The notes below the pieces were generated by a model that saw only the letters and a list, made by a program, of their open reading frames with translations, was not told the origin of the DNA and ran no database searches. A stretch of DNA of 64,000 nucleotides from Tahibacter harae (GTDB taxonomy: Bacteria > Pseudomonadota > Gammaproteobacteria > Xanthomonadales > Rhodanobacteraceae). The DNA lies in NCBI RefSeq assembly GCF_024437735.1, contig NZ_JANFQO010000008.1, positions 124,001 to 188,000 of the forward strand, given 5' to 3'. Numbering within the stretch: the stretch's first letter is position 1; each line of letters opens with the position of its first letter. Shown one piece after another: positions 26,124 through 34,828 of the stretch. Made by a program: the position numbers and the translations under genes.

Positions 26124-26996
26124 TCAACGGTTGCGCAGGAAGGCGAGTGCTTGCTTGTGCGGCACGCGGCTCAGGGTGGGATGGGCGAAGCTGGTGACTT
26201 CGCCGGCGCCCAGCACCAGCATGCCGCCGGGCTTGAGCAATCCCGCCAACGCCGCGAGCAGCTCGCGCCGGCGATCCCGTGCAAAGTAAATCAATACATT
26301 CTGGCAAAAGATCAGATCGAGCCGCTTGAGCGGCGAACGCGCCACGTCGAGCAGGTTGAACTGGGCGAAGCCGACGCGCTTGCGCAGGCTTTCGCGCACC
26401 TGGAACGAATCGGCGTCGATTTCCTCGGCATAGCGCTCGCGGTAATCGGCCGGGATTTCATTGAACTTGTTGCGCGGATACAGGCCCGAGCGGCCCACCG
26501 CCAGCGCCGGCTGGCTCACGTCGGTGGCGGTCACGCCGAAGTAGACGCGGGCGTCGCTGAGCGCGCTGATATGGCGGTCCAGCACCATGGCCAGGGTGTA
26601 TGCCTCCTCGCCGGTGGAGCAGCCCACGCTCCAGGCGTGCAGCGCGCCCTGGCTGCCGCTCTTGACCAGGCGCGGCAGCCATTCGCTGGCGATCAGGTCG
26701 AACGACGGCGGATGGCGGAAGAAATGGGTCTCGTGCACGGTGAGGCGGTCGACCAGCGTGGTCCACTCGATCGCCCCTTCCGGCACGCGGTGCAGGTCGC
26801 GGTAGTAGTCGTCGAAGCGCAGATGGCCGGTCTCGCGCATGCGTCCGCGCACCGCAGTGACGAGGAAGGGCTTCCTCGCCGGCGGCACAACGACGCCCGT
26901 GCGCCGTTCGAGCAGGTCTGCCCAGCGCGCGAACTCGGCGTCGTCCATCCCCGGAAGGGCTGAAAGCGCCGACCAATTGCCGATCGCGAGGGCCAT
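26124..26996 (-). CDS. pilK: Chemoreceptor methyltransferase PilK (CheR family)
   Basis: S-adenosylmethionine-dependent protein-glutamate methyltransferase of about 290 residues, predicted to methylate PilJ. It has the CheR N-terminal helical part (VRGRMRETGHLRFDDYY), VHETHFFRHPPSFD, the cofactor motif AWSVGCSTGEEAYTLAM, TATDVSQPAL and LIFCQNVLIYF, all typical. The start is uncertain: an ATG at 26996 is used; a TTG at 27020 in the same frame would add eight residues, and a GGGAGG sequence lies between the two. It sits between pilJ and chpA, 11 bases before chpA. Confidence 0.92.
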   Translation of the reverse strand: MALAIGNWSALSALPGMDDAEFARWADLLERRTGVVVPPARKPFLVTAVRGRMRETGHLRFDDYYRDLHRVPEGAIEWTTLVDRLTVHETHFFRHPPSFDLIASEWLPRLVKSGSQGALHAWSVGCSTGEEAYTLAMVLDRHISALSDARVYFGVTATDVSQPALAVGRSGLYPRNKFNEIPADYRERYAEEIDADSFQVRESLRKRVGFAQFNLLDVARSPLKRLDLIFCQNVLIYFARDRRRELLAALAGLLKPGGMLVLGAGEVTSFAHPTLSRVPHKQALAFLRNR

Positions 26997-27035
26997 GCGC
27001 GCCGCTATGCCTCCCGTCAAGCAAGCTTCCGACCG

Positions 27036-29081
27036 TCAGGTCGGCAGCTTGAAGTCCGCAACCGAACGGCGCAGGTCCGCGGCGAGCTGGGCCAGGTTTC
27101 CGATCGATTCGGCGGTCTGGCTCGCGCCCAGCGAGGTCTGCGTCGTAATTTCCTGAATCACGTTCATGGTCGCCGAGATGTTGGTTGCCGCTGCCGACTG
27201 CTGGCGCGCCGCCTCGGAGATGTTCTGAATCAGGTCTGCAAGGTCGTTCGACACCTTTTCGATCTCGCCCAGGGCCAGACCGGCGTCCTCGGCCAGGCGG
27301 GCACCGGCCACCACTTCCGCGGTGGTCTGTTCCATCGAACTCACCGCTTCGTTGGTGTCGGACTGAATCGTCTGCACCAGCGTTTCGATTCGCTTCGTCG
27401 CGTTGGACGCGCGTTCCGCGAGGCGCTGCACTTCGTCGGCCACGACCGCGAAGCCGCGGCCCGCTTCACCGGCGGAGGCCGCCTGGATGGCGGCGTTCAA
27501 GGCGAGAATGTTGGTCTGTTCCGCGATGTCGTTAATCAGTTCCACGATCGAACCGATTTCCTGCGAGGACTCGCCCAGCCGCTTGATTCGCTTGGACGTC
27601 TCCTGGATCTGGTCGCGGATCGAGTCCATGCCCTGAATCGTCTGGCGCACGATGGCCGCGCCCTTGGACGCGATCTGCACCGAGCGCTGCGCCACGTCGG
27701 CGGATTCGGCCGAGTTCTTCGAGACTTCGTCGATGGAGACGGCGATTTCGTTGATTGCCGCCGAGGCCGAGGTGATCTGCTGCGCCTGGTGTTCCGCGGC
27801 CTCTGCGAGGTGCATTGCCGTGGCCTGGGTTTCCTGGGCGGCGGCGGACACCTGCACGGCCGTTTCGTTAATCGTCGTCACCAGGGAGCGCAGTGCTTCC
27901 ACGGCGAAGTTGACCGAGTCGGCGATGGCGCCGGTGATGTCTTCGGTCACCGTTGCCTTCACCGTGAGATCGCCTTCTGCCAGCGAGCCCATTTCGTCCA
28001 GCAGACGCAGAATGGCTTCCTGGTTGCGCTGGTTCAGTTCGGCCGTGACCGAGTAGCGGCGGCGCTGGTCGCGCGCCTGGGCGACGAGCAGCAGCAGCAG
28101 CAGGCCGGCGGCGGCAAGGCCCCACCACACGTTCGGGAACAGGCGCTTGGTCGCCAGCTCGCCGACCTTGGTGGCGACGTCGTTGGCGCGCAGCAGCACG
28201 GTCTGCGAATCCGGGAAGATGTTGTCGGCGGCTTCCTTGACTTCCTGCAGGCCGGAGGCGGAATCGAGGATCTTCTGCACCGGCTCGGCCATGCCGGTCC
28301 ACTTGGCGTAGATGTCGGTGAGGATTTCGCGGCCGTTGGGGTTGTCCAGCGCCTTGATGTTGAAATCCGGGCTGCCGTTGATCAGGCCGTTGAGCACCGC
28401 GCCGTAGAGACGCGCATCGCGCGAGAAGCCGTCGGCGGCGGACTGGGCGCCCTGGCCGCCGAGCAGGATTTCCTGCACGCGGCGGATCATGCGGTCGGCC
28501 AGCAGCATCTGGCGGGTGGAGATCAGCACCTGCTGGGTGGAACCGCCGCGGTTGGTCAGGATGTTGACCACCTCGTCCATGCGCGAATTGAGAATCGGGA
28601 TCTGGCCGGAGAAATCCGTCGCGGTGGCGGCGGAGCTGAGCACCAGTTCCTTGTTGCCGAGGATCTTGGTGGCGTTGGTGTTGAGCGAGGCCCAGGCGCG
28701 GCCCAGTTCGCCCAGCTGCTTCTCGACGATGGCCTCGCTGGCGTAGCCCGGCATGCCGAGGTATTCGCGGCCGGTCAGCCCGGCGGCCGCGGAGCCGCGG
28801 TTCAGCGCCTGGATGTACTTGTCGATGCTGTTGCGCGTGGCTTCCAGTTCCTTGAAGGCCTCGATGTTGCCGCCGGCGGATTCCGCGGCGTACTTCGCGA
28901 TGGACTGCGACAACACCTGGATCTGCGTGGTCAGCGCAACCGCCTGGCGATCCTCGCCGTTCTTCTTGTTGAGCAGGAAGAAGTCGACTGCCGCGACGGC
29001 CAGCGCCAGCAGCAGAAGAATGATCAGCCAAGTGTTCGTGCCCGACGCACGTTCCTTGACGGCCCCCGATGTTGTGCTCAT
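27036..29081 (-). CDS. pilJ: Methyl-accepting chemotaxis protein PilJ of the type IV pilus
   Basis: Inner-membrane chemoreceptor of 681 residues that feeds the ChpA kinase. TM1 is at about residues 17-38, followed by a periplasmic region (about 39-315) with two helical PilJ-type modules, TM2 at about 318-338 ([19 protein letters not shown]), a HAMP region with [19 protein letters not shown], and a cytoplasmic signalling hairpin whose tip is [20 protein letters not shown] (near residue 527). In P. aeruginosa PilJ senses surface contact and pilin. A strong ribosome site (GAGGTGAAGGC) precedes the ATG. Methylation by PilK and demethylation by ChpB are inferred from the operon. Confidence 0.96.
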   Translation of the reverse strand: MSTTSGAVKERASGTNTWLIILLLLALAVAAVDFFLLNKKNGEDRQAVALTTQIQVLSQSIAKYAAESAGGNIEAFKELEATRNSIDKYIQALNRGSAAAGLTGREYLGMPGYASEAIVEKQLGELGRAWASLNTNATKILGNKELVLSSAATATDFSGQIPILNSRMDEVVNILTNRGGSTQQVLISTRQMLLADRMIRRVQEILLGGQGAQSAADGFSRDARLYGAVLNGLINGSPDFNIKALDNPNGREILTDIYAKWTGMAEPVQKILDSASGLQEVKEAADNIFPDSQTVLLRANDVATKVGELATKRLFPNVWWGLAAAGLLLLLLVAQARDQRRRYSVTAELNQRNQEAILRLLDEMGSLAEGDLTVKATVTEDITGAIADSVNFAVEALRSLVTTINETAVQVSAAAQETQATAMHLAEAAEHQAQQITSASAAINEIAVSIDEVSKNSAESADVAQRSVQIASKGAAIVRQTIQGMDSIRDQIQETSKRIKRLGESSQEIGSIVELINDIAEQTNILALNAAIQAASAGEAGRGFAVVADEVQRLAERASNATKRIETLVQTIQSDTNEAVSSMEQTTAEVVAGARLAEDAGLALGEIEKVSNDLADLIQNISEAARQQSAAATNISATMNVIQEITTQTSLGASQTAESIGNLAQLAADLRRSVADFKLPT

Positions 29082-29142
29082 GCCTTCACCTCAACAGCCA
29101 ATGAGTTCGCCCCGCGTCTTGTGTGGCTGGACGCGCGCGGGA

Positions 29143-29697
29143 TCACGCCGATGCCTGCAGGAACTCGGGGGTGCGTACCAGCGACGCCATGCTGAACAGC
29201 CCCCAGAGCACATCCCCCAATTGATAGCGCTCGGGTACGAAGCGGCCGTAGCGCGAGTCGGATTCCGCCTCGGCCTCGGCCCGCTGTTCGTCGGAAAAAT
29301 TGCGTTGTCCCAGCACTTCGTCGACCAGCAGTCCGACGCTGCCGCCGTGCTGGCGGATGATGAGCACGCGGCTGGAATCGGCCAGCTGGCTGCGCTCGTT
29401 CTCGACGAAGTTGCGCAGGTCGATGATCGGCACCAGGTTGCCGCGCACATTGGCCACGCCCAGCAGCCACGGCCGCGTGCCCGGCACGACGGTGAGCTGC
29501 GGGAAGGTCAGGATTTCGTTGACTTCGGCGATGCTGCTGACCAGATAGCGCGAGCCGACGCGGAAGCCGATGCCGCGCCACAGGCCGGAGGCCTCGACCT
29601 CCTCCGGCATGCCTGCAATGTGCGCGAGGCTGCGCCGCTCGTAGTCGGCGAGCACTTCGAACGGTGTCAGTTGCAGCGTGTCGGTCGTTGCAGACAT
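29143..29697 (-). CDS. pilI: CheW-type adaptor PilI
   Basis: Cytoplasmic adaptor of 184 residues that couples PilJ to ChpA. The CheW fold is shown by GIGFRVGSRYLVSSIAEVNEIL, the conserved WLLGVANVRGNLVPIIDL, and LIIRQHGGSVGLLVDEV. The ATG at 29697 (MSATTDTLQL) is used; a TTG at 29712 overlapping the pilH stop would add five residues. It lies between pilH and pilJ in the expected order. Confidence 0.93.
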   Translation of the reverse strand: MSATTDTLQLTPFEVLADYERRSLAHIAGMPEEVEASGLWRGIGFRVGSRYLVSSIAEVNEILTFPQLTVVPGTRPWLLGVANVRGNLVPIIDLRNFVENERSQLADSSRVLIIRQHGGSVGLLVDEVLGQRNFSDEQRAEAEAESDSRYGRFVPERYQLGDVLWGLFSMASLVRTPEFLQASA

Positions 29698-29708
29698 GTG
29701 ATGGACGC

Positions 29709-30074
29709 TCAACTCGGCAACAGGGTCTGGATTCGGGCAAGCAGTTCCTTCTCGCTTACCGGTTTGGTGACAAAGTCCTTCGCTCCCTGGCGCAGGCCCC
29801 AGACGCGGTCCGTCTCCATCGACTTGGTGGTCACGATGAGGATCGGAATATGCGCCGTGGCTTCGTCGCGACTCAAGGTACGCGTCGCCTGGAAGCCGTT
29901 CATGCCCGGCATGATCACGTCCATGATGACGAGATCCGGCCGTTCGCGTTTCACCGCGACGATGCCGTCCTCGGCATTGCCCGCGCTGCTGACGCGATGA
30001 CCCGCCTTCTCCAGCAGCGTCGTGAAGACGCGGATGTCGGTAGGCGAGTCGTCAATGATCAAAATGTGAGCCAT
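29709..30074 (-). CDS. pilH: Response regulator PilH (single receiver)
   Basis: Stand-alone CheY-like receiver, 121 residues. It has the acidic pair DD in ILIIDDSPTD, phospho-acceptor Asp in LVIMDVIMPGMNG, a Thr in IVTTKSMETD and Lys in FVTKPVSEKE. In the Pil-Chp system PilH counteracts or tunes PilG, influencing PilT-driven retraction and cAMP output. It follows pilG after 49 bases and precedes pilI; no output domain is present. Confidence 0.93.
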   Translation of the reverse strand: MAHILIIDDSPTDIRVFTTLLEKAGHRVSSAGNAEDGIVAVKRERPDLVIMDVIMPGMNGFQATRTLSRDEATAHIPILIVTTKSMETDRVWGLRQGAKDFVTKPVSEKELLARIQTLLPS

Positions 30075-30123
30075 CGCTTCCCCCTGTGAGCGCCATGGCG
30101 TTACCCCAACTACTGCAGCCGCG

Positions 30124-30528
30124 TCACGCCTTCAGATCCACGTGGCGCCGGATCGCACCGAGAAGCTCTTCGCGGGTAAACGGTTTGGTCAGATATTGTT
30201 CCGAGCCGACGATGCGGCCGCGGGCCTTGTCGAACAGCCCGTCCTTGGACGAGAGCATGATTACCGGCGTGCCCTTGAACATCTGGTTGTTCTTGATCAG
30301 CGCGCAGGTCTGATAGCCGTCCAGCCGCGGCATCATGATGTCGACGAAGATGATGTGCGGCTGGTGATCGGAGATCTTCGCCAATGCCTCGAAGCCGTCG
30401 GTCGCGGTGACGACGTCGGCGCCCTCCTTCTTCAGCAGCGTCTCGGCCGTGCGGCGAATGGTCTTCGAGTCGTCGATGACCATTACCTTCATGCCGCTGA
30501 GACTGCCCGATTTCGTCGCGTCTTCCAC
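30124..30528 (-). CDS. pilG: Response regulator PilG (single receiver), GTG start
   Basis: CheY-like receiver of 134 residues, first gene of the pil-chp operon and needed for pilus extension control in relatives. It has MVIDDSKTIRRTAETLLKK, phospho-acceptor Asp in IIFVDIMMPRLDG, VIMLSSKDG and YLTKPFTREEL, almost identical to known PilG. I chose the GTG at 30528 because a strong ribosome site TTGGAGGGTAC sits directly in front and the protein then starts like known PilG. An ATG at 30492 (MKVMVIDDSK) would lack a ribosome site, and the frame upstream of the GTG shows no homology. A promoter candidate lies at 30688-30660. Confidence 0.95.
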   Translation of the reverse strand: MEDATKSGSLSGMKVMVIDDSKTIRRTAETLLKKEGADVVTATDGFEALAKISDHQPHIIFVDIMMPRLDGYQTCALIKNNQMFKGTPVIMLSSKDGLFDKARGRIVGSEQYLTKPFTREELLGAIRRHVDLKA

Positions 30529-30659
30529 GTACCCTCCAAGCCACCTGAGTCTGTGGCACGGGGGAATCCCCATGCACGAGTCTTGCCATTGCCACTGCGA
30601 CGTTGGTCCGCAGCCTTGCCGCAACGCTGCACGGGGCGCTGTAGCTGGGCTTTACCGCT

Positions 30660-30688
30660 GTTTAACCGCTAGTCAGCAAACATGTCAA
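30660..30688 (-). promoter_or_regulatory. Sigma-70-type promoter candidate for pilG-chpC
   Basis: On the minus strand a perfect -35 TTGACA (30688-30683) is separated by 17 bases from a weak -10 TTAAAC (30665-30660). This gives a leader of about 125 bases before the pilG GTG; the leader contains a GGGGATTCCCC palindrome at 30572-30562. A perfect -35 with ideal spacing in high-GC DNA is suggestive but not proof. Confidence 0.5.
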
Positions 30689-30836
30689 GTTAATCGCCTA
30701 AGTAGCCGCCGTCGCTTAGGAACCTTGCCCGGGCGACGCTTCCCCTACGGCTGCGCCAGTGTAGCGCGATGCTAGTATAGATGGGACCCGCAGTGCGCAC
30801 GCACGCCGCTTCCCACCCTGCCAGGACCGCCCCCGC

Positions 30837-31784
30837 ATGGCCCGCTCCCTCGCCGTGTTGATGGACCCCATCGCCACGATCACGACAAAAAAGGACTCCA
30901 CCTTCGCCATGCTGCTGGAGGCGCAGCGGCGCGGCTGGACCTTGTATTACTGCACCCAGGGCGACCTGGCCATACGCGAAGGCCGCGCCTGGGCCCAGCT
31001 GGCCCGGCTGACGGTGCGCGACGATCCCTACGACTGGTTCAGCCTGGAAACGGCCGCCTGGACCGACTTGTCCGAAGTTGACGCGGTGCTGGCGCGCAAG
31101 GACCCGCCCTTCGATGCCCAGTTCCTCTACGACACCATGGTGCTGGAGCTGGCCCAGATGGCCGGCGTGCTGGTGGTGAACGACCCGCGCGGCCTGCGCG
31201 ACGCCAACGAAAAACTGTTCACCCAGCATTTCCCGCAGTGCTGCGCCCCCACCCTGGTCGCGCGCGACCGCGCCGAGCTGCGCCGCTTCGTCGCCGAGCA
31301 CGGCCAGGTCGTGCTCAAGCCGCTGGACGGCATGGGCGGGCGCGGCATCTTCCGCTCGCACCACGGCGACCCCAACCTGAATTCCATCCTCGAAACCCTG
31401 ACCCTGAACGGCCGCGCCTTCGCTCTGGCGCAGAAATACCTGCCTGAGATCAGCGCCGGCGACAAGCGCATCCTGCTGATCGACGGCGAGCCGGTGCCCT
31501 ATGCCCTGGCGCGCATTCCCCAGGGCGACGATTTCCGCGGCAACCTGGCCGCCGGCGGACGCGGCGAAGGCCGTCCGCTGAGCGAGCGCGACCGCTGGAT
31601 CGCCGCCCAGGTCGGCCCGGAACTCAAGCGCCGCGGCATGATCTTCGTCGGCCTGGACGTGATCGGCGACTGGCTGACCGAGATCAACGTCACATCTCCC
31701 ACCTGCATACGCGAACTGGATGCCCAGTTCGGCCTTAACATCGCCGGGTCCCTGTTCGACTGCATCGAAGCCCGACTCGCGTGA
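30837..31784 (+). CDS. gshB: Glutathione synthase
   Basis: ATP-grasp ligase of 315 residues joining gamma-glutamylcysteine and glycine. It starts with the typical MARSLAVLMDPIATITTKKDST. Later blocks are VLARKDPPFDAQFLY, NDPRGLRDANEKLF, VLKPLDGMGGRGIF (glycine-rich ATP loop) and LTEINVTSPTC near the C-terminus, all GshB hallmarks. It is divergent from pilG (308-base gap; a TAGTAT -10-like hexamer at 30773-30778). Its stop overlaps the GTG of the next gene (GTGA). The order gshB-tonB-like-algH-ruvX-pyrB is familiar in this order and in Pseudomonas. Confidence 0.96.
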   Translation: MARSLAVLMDPIATITTKKDSTFAMLLEAQRRGWTLYYCTQGDLAIREGRAWAQLARLTVRDDPYDWFSLETAAWTDLSEVDAVLARKDPPFDAQFLYDTMVLELAQMAGVLVVNDPRGLRDANEKLFTQHFPQCCAPTLVARDRAELRRFVAEHGQVVLKPLDGMGGRGIFRSHHGDPNLNSILETLTLNGRAFALAQKYLPEISAGDKRILLIDGEPVPYALARIPQGDDFRGNLAAGGRGEGRPLSERDRWIAAQVGPELKRRGMIFVGLDVIGDWLTEINVTSPTCIRELDAQFGLNIAGSLFDCIEARLA

Positions 31785-32644
31785 GCACGACCCGCACCGC
31801 CTCCAGCAACGACCGCTTCGGCGTCACCCTGCTGTTTTCGCTGATCGCGCATGCCGTGGTGATCCTCGGCATCACCTTCACCTATGCGGCGCCGGCCTCG
31901 CGCCTGCCCTCGCTGGACGTGATCCTGATTCAGTCCACCAACAAGGAAAAAGCCGACAAGGCGGATTTCCTGGCCCAGGCCAACAACTCCGGCGGCGGCG
32001 ACCGCGACGAGGCGCGCCGCCCGGCCGATCCGCTGTCCAGCCCGCTGCCCAAGCCCACGCCGGGCGTGGCGCCGCGGCCGCTGGAAGCCGGCGCGCCGCG
32101 CCCCACGCCGGCCACGCCGGCCGAGGTGCTGACACAGAAGCAGGCCGAATTCGCCGTCGCCACCGCGCGCGAGGCGCCCGAATCGCCGGAACTGCCCAAG
32201 CCCACGGCGCAGGAACTGATCGAGAAAAACGCCGAAATGGCCCAGCTGGCGCAGGAATATCAGCGCCAGAAGGATTCCTACGCCAAGCGGCCGAAGAAGA
32301 AATTCCTCTCTGCCAATACCAAGGAATACGCCTACGCCTCCTACCTGGCCGGCTGGGCCGCGCGCATAGAGCGCATAGGCAACCTCAACTATCCGGACGA
32401 GGCGCGCCGGCAGAAGCTGCACGGCGACGTGCTGCTGACCGTCACCCTGAACAAGGACGGCACGGTCAAGCGCATGGACGTGATCCAGGGCTCCGGCCAC
32501 AAGGTGCTCGACGACGCGGTCCAGCGCATTGTCCAGCTGGCCGCGCCCTTCCCGCCGATTCCCAAGACGGCCGAGGACATCGACGAGCTGTACATCACGC
32601 GCACCTGGCAGTTCCTGCCGGGCGACGTGCTGCGCAACCGCTGA
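31781..32644 (+). CDS. TonB-family energy transducer
   Basis: Protein of 287 residues with the TonB layout: a cytoplasmic start, one membrane helix at about 14-35 (VTLLFSLIAHAVVILGITF), a Pro/Ala-rich periplasmic spacer (about 85-125), a charged coiled segment (about 140-170) and a C-terminal TonB domain (about 195-287: RIERIGNLNYPDEARRQK, GDVLLTVTLNKDGTV, LPGDV). It starts with GTG overlapping the gshB stop, so the two are coupled. No exbB/exbD is near. It could energise receptors such as the one at 11-13 kb, but no sequence evidence ties them; some TonB paralogues at this locus are linked to type IV pili instead. Confidence 0.85.
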   Translation: MSTTRTASSNDRFGVTLLFSLIAHAVVILGITFTYAAPASRLPSLDVILIQSTNKEKADKADFLAQANNSGGGDRDEARRPADPLSSPLPKPTPGVAPRPLEAGAPRPTPATPAEVLTQKQAEFAVATAREAPESPELPKPTAQELIEKNAEMAQLAQEYQRQKDSYAKRPKKKFLSANTKEYAYASYLAGWAARIERIGNLNYPDEARRQKLHGDVLLTVTLNKDGTVKRMDVIQGSGHKVLDDAVQRIVQLAAPFPPIPKTAEDIDELYITRTWQFLPGDVLRNR

Positions 32645-32819
32645 GGAACGCGGCGCGCGCAAGACAAGGACAGGCGCGCAGGCGCCCGGCCGCCGCGCTC
32701 GGCGCCCCAGGCCGCAGCGCGGACGAGTCCGCCCCGGCCATGGTTCTTCACCCGCAGCTAACGCCGTTGTCCTTGGCACATATGCTGCGGCACGCGGGTC
32801 GCCCCGGCGCGAATGCCGG

Positions 32820-32825
32820 TACAAT
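32820..32825 (+). promoter_or_regulatory. -10 element close to the algH start (possible leaderless transcript)
   Basis: GGTACAAT ends seven bases before the algH ATG, so a start site at the usual distance would fall at or next to the A of the ATG. No -35 of note is seen and no ribosome site precedes the ATG. Confidence 0.4.
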
Positions 32826-32832
32826 CCGCCCC

Positions 32833-33396
32833 ATGACCTTCGCCTCGCTATCCAATCAGCTGCTGATCGCCATGCCGGCCATGCGCGATCCGAATTTCGC
32901 CCGCGGAGTCACCTTCGTCTGCCAGCACAATGAAGACGGCGCCATGGGCCTGCTGGTGAACCGCCTGTCGGAATACCGCCTCGGCGACGTACTGGCGCAG
33001 ATGAACCTGACCTCGGACATCGCCGAGGTCAACGACGCACCCGTGCTGATCGGCGGCCCGGTCCAGCCCGAGCGCGGCTTCGTGCTGCATGCGCCCAGCG
33101 GCAACTGGGAATCCTCGTTCCGCATTTCCGAGCGCATCTCCGTCACCACCTCGCGCGACATCCTGATCGCGATGGCGGCCGGCGAAGGGCCGGAACATGC
33201 CGTGGTCGCGCTGGGCTATGCGGGCTGGAGCCCGGGCCAGCTGGAACAGGAACTGATGGACAATGCCTGGCTCACCGTCGACGTGCGCGAGCAGCTGCTG
33301 TTCACCACGCCGCTGGACACGCGCTGGGAAGCCGCCGCCGCCCTGCTTGGCGTCAGCAGCATGGCGCAGCTGACCGATTACGCCGGCCATGCGTGA
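32833..33396 (+). CDS. algH: YqgE/AlgH family protein
   Basis: UPF0301 family protein of 187 residues, cytoplasmic, of unclear biochemical function; named AlgH from its link to alginate regulation in Pseudomonas. Family blocks are LIAMPAMRDPNFARGVTFVCQHNEDGAMGLLVN (cited in pieces: AMRDPNF, GAMGLLVN), VLIGGPVQPERGFVLH and ALGYAGWSPGQLEQEL. The start at 32833 fits YqgE N-termini (MTFASLSNQLLIAMP). It is separated from the tonB-like gene by 188 bases and lies 30 bases before ruvX. Confidence 0.94.
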   Translation: MTFASLSNQLLIAMPAMRDPNFARGVTFVCQHNEDGAMGLLVNRLSEYRLGDVLAQMNLTSDIAEVNDAPVLIGGPVQPERGFVLHAPSGNWESSFRISERISVTTSRDILIAMAAGEGPEHAVVALGYAGWSPGQLEQELMDNAWLTVDVREQLLFTTPLDTRWEAAAALLGVSSMAQLTDYAGHA

Positions 33397-33426
33397 AGCG
33401 CGCCGGCGCGCGCGCGGAACAGCGGC

Positions 33427-33846
33427 ATGAACGTGATGGGTTTCGACTACGGCAGCCGCGTGATCGGCGTAGCCCTGGGCAACCGCCTGACCGGCACCGC
33501 GCGTCCGCTGGGCACCGTGGGCAACGGCGGCAGCGGCCCGGCCTGGGAGCGCATAGACGCCTGGATACGCGAATGGCAGCCCGAAGCCCTGCTGGTCGGC
33601 CTGCCGCTGACCCTGGACGGCGAGGAACAGAAGGCCAGCCGCGGCGCGCGCGCCTTCGCCGCCGCCTTGCACAAGCGCAGCGGCCTGCCGCTGCACCTGG
33701 TCGACGAGCGGCGCAGCTCCATCGAGGCGGCACGCCGCTTCGCCCAGCGCCGCGCCGCCGGCCTGGCCAAGAAAAAACATGCGGCCGACATCGACGCCGT
33801 CGCCGCCGAAGTCATTACCGAAACCTGGCTTGCCGATCCCTCATGA
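33427..33846 (+). CDS. ruvX: Holliday junction resolvase-like protein YqgF/RuvX (pre-16S rRNA nuclease)
   Basis: RNase H-fold nuclease of 139 residues implicated in 5' processing of pre-16S rRNA. The motifs fit: GFDYGSRVIGVA with the first catalytic Asp, LLVGLPLTLDG, HLVDERRSSIEA and a C-terminal DIDAVAAEVITETWL. The algH-ruvX pair is conserved across gammaproteobacteria. Its stop overlaps the pyrB ATG (ATGA), so the two are coupled. Confidence 0.95.
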   Translation: MNVMGFDYGSRVIGVALGNRLTGTARPLGTVGNGGSGPAWERIDAWIREWQPEALLVGLPLTLDGEEQKASRGARAFAAALHKRSGLPLHLVDERRSSIEAARRFAQRRAAGLAKKKHAADIDAVAAEVITETWLADPS

Positions 33847-34787
33847 CCGTTTCCGCCTCCACCCCGCGCCGCCTGCGTCACCTGATCACCCTGGAAAACC
33901 TGGGCGCCGACATGATCACGCGCCTGCTCGACCGCGCCGAGGCGCTGCGCGCGGAATGGTTTTCCCAGCGGCGCAAGCTGGACCTGCTGCACGGCCGCAC
34001 CGTGGTCAACCTGTTCTTCGAGAACTCCACCCGTACCCGCACCTCGTTCGACCTGGCCGCCAAGCGCCTGGGCGCCGACGTGATCAACTTCGATATCGCC
34101 AGTTCCTCCACCAGCAAGGGCGAAAGCCTGGTCGATACCTTGCACACGCTGGAAGCCATGCACTGCGATGCCTTCGTGGTGCGGCACAAGGAGAACGGCA
34201 CCGCCGAATTCCTCGCCCGCCATGTGCGCGGCAGCGCCTGCGTGATCAACGCCGGCGACGGCAACAACGCGCACCCGACCCAGGGCCTGCTCGACGCCTT
34301 CACCATCCGCCGCCACCGGCCGGATTTTTCCGCCCTGCGCGTACTGATCTGCGGCGACATCCTGCATTCGCGCGTGGCGCGCTCGGATATCCACGCCCTG
34401 CGCGCGCTGGGCGTGGGCGCACTGCGCATCTGCGCCCCCGCCAACCTGCTGCCGGCGCAGGAAGAACTGCCCGGCGTGGAGATCGTGGAAGATTTCGACC
34501 AGGCGCTGGCCGGCGTGGACGTGGTCATCATGCTGCGCCTGCAGAAAGAGCGCATGCAGCAGGCCCAGGTGCCGTCGGAACAGGCGTACTACGCCCGCTA
34601 CGGCCTGGACGCGCGGCGCCTGCGCCTGGCACGGCCGGACTGCCTGGTGCTGCATCCGGGGCCGATCAACCGCGAAGTGGAGATCGCGTCGGCCGTGGCC
34701 GACGGCGCGCAGTCCTGCATCCTGGAGCAGGTCGGCAACGGCGTCTTCGTGCGCATGGCCGTGCTGGCCGAATTGTTCGACACCTGA
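33843..34787 (+). CDS. pyrB: Aspartate carbamoyltransferase catalytic subunit
   Basis: ATCase catalytic chain of 314 residues, second step of pyrimidine synthesis. It has the carbamoyl phosphate motif FFENSTRTRTSF, SSSTSKGESLVDT, HPTQGLLDAFTI, GDILHSRVARSD and the aspartate-site HPGPINREVEI. In Pseudomonas-type enzymes PyrB works with an inactive dihydroorotase-like PyrC' encoded next door; here the following gene is an unrelated lipoprotein and no regulatory PyrI is seen, so the partner must be elsewhere or absent. The start overlaps ruvX. Confidence 0.96.
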   Translation: MTVSASTPRRLRHLITLENLGADMITRLLDRAEALRAEWFSQRRKLDLLHGRTVVNLFFENSTRTRTSFDLAAKRLGADVINFDIASSSTSKGESLVDTLHTLEAMHCDAFVVRHKENGTAEFLARHVRGSACVINAGDGNNAHPTQGLLDAFTIRRHRPDFSALRVLICGDILHSRVARSDIHALRALGVGALRICAPANLLPAQEELPGVEIVEDFDQALAGVDVVIMLRLQKERMQQAQVPSEQAYYARYGLDARRLRLARPDCLVLHPGPINREVEIASAVADGAQSCILEQVGNGVFVRMAVLAELFDT

Positions 34788-34828
34788 ACGCCGCGACGTT
34801 CAACGCAGCCAACCCCTGGGGAAAACTC

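Noticed and set aside
19852-26289. A very long open frame (over 2000 codons) on the plus strand opposite chpA
   Set aside because: It is the mirror of a GC-rich gene with strong third-position bias. The chpA frame has complete domain matches, the antisense product is His/Arg/Gly-rich and matches nothing.
30549-30575. TGGCAC and GGGGAATCCCC upstream of pilG as a sigma-54 promoter
   Set aside because: The TGGCAC has no TTGC at the required spacing and points away from pilG. Only the palindrome remains, of unknown meaning.
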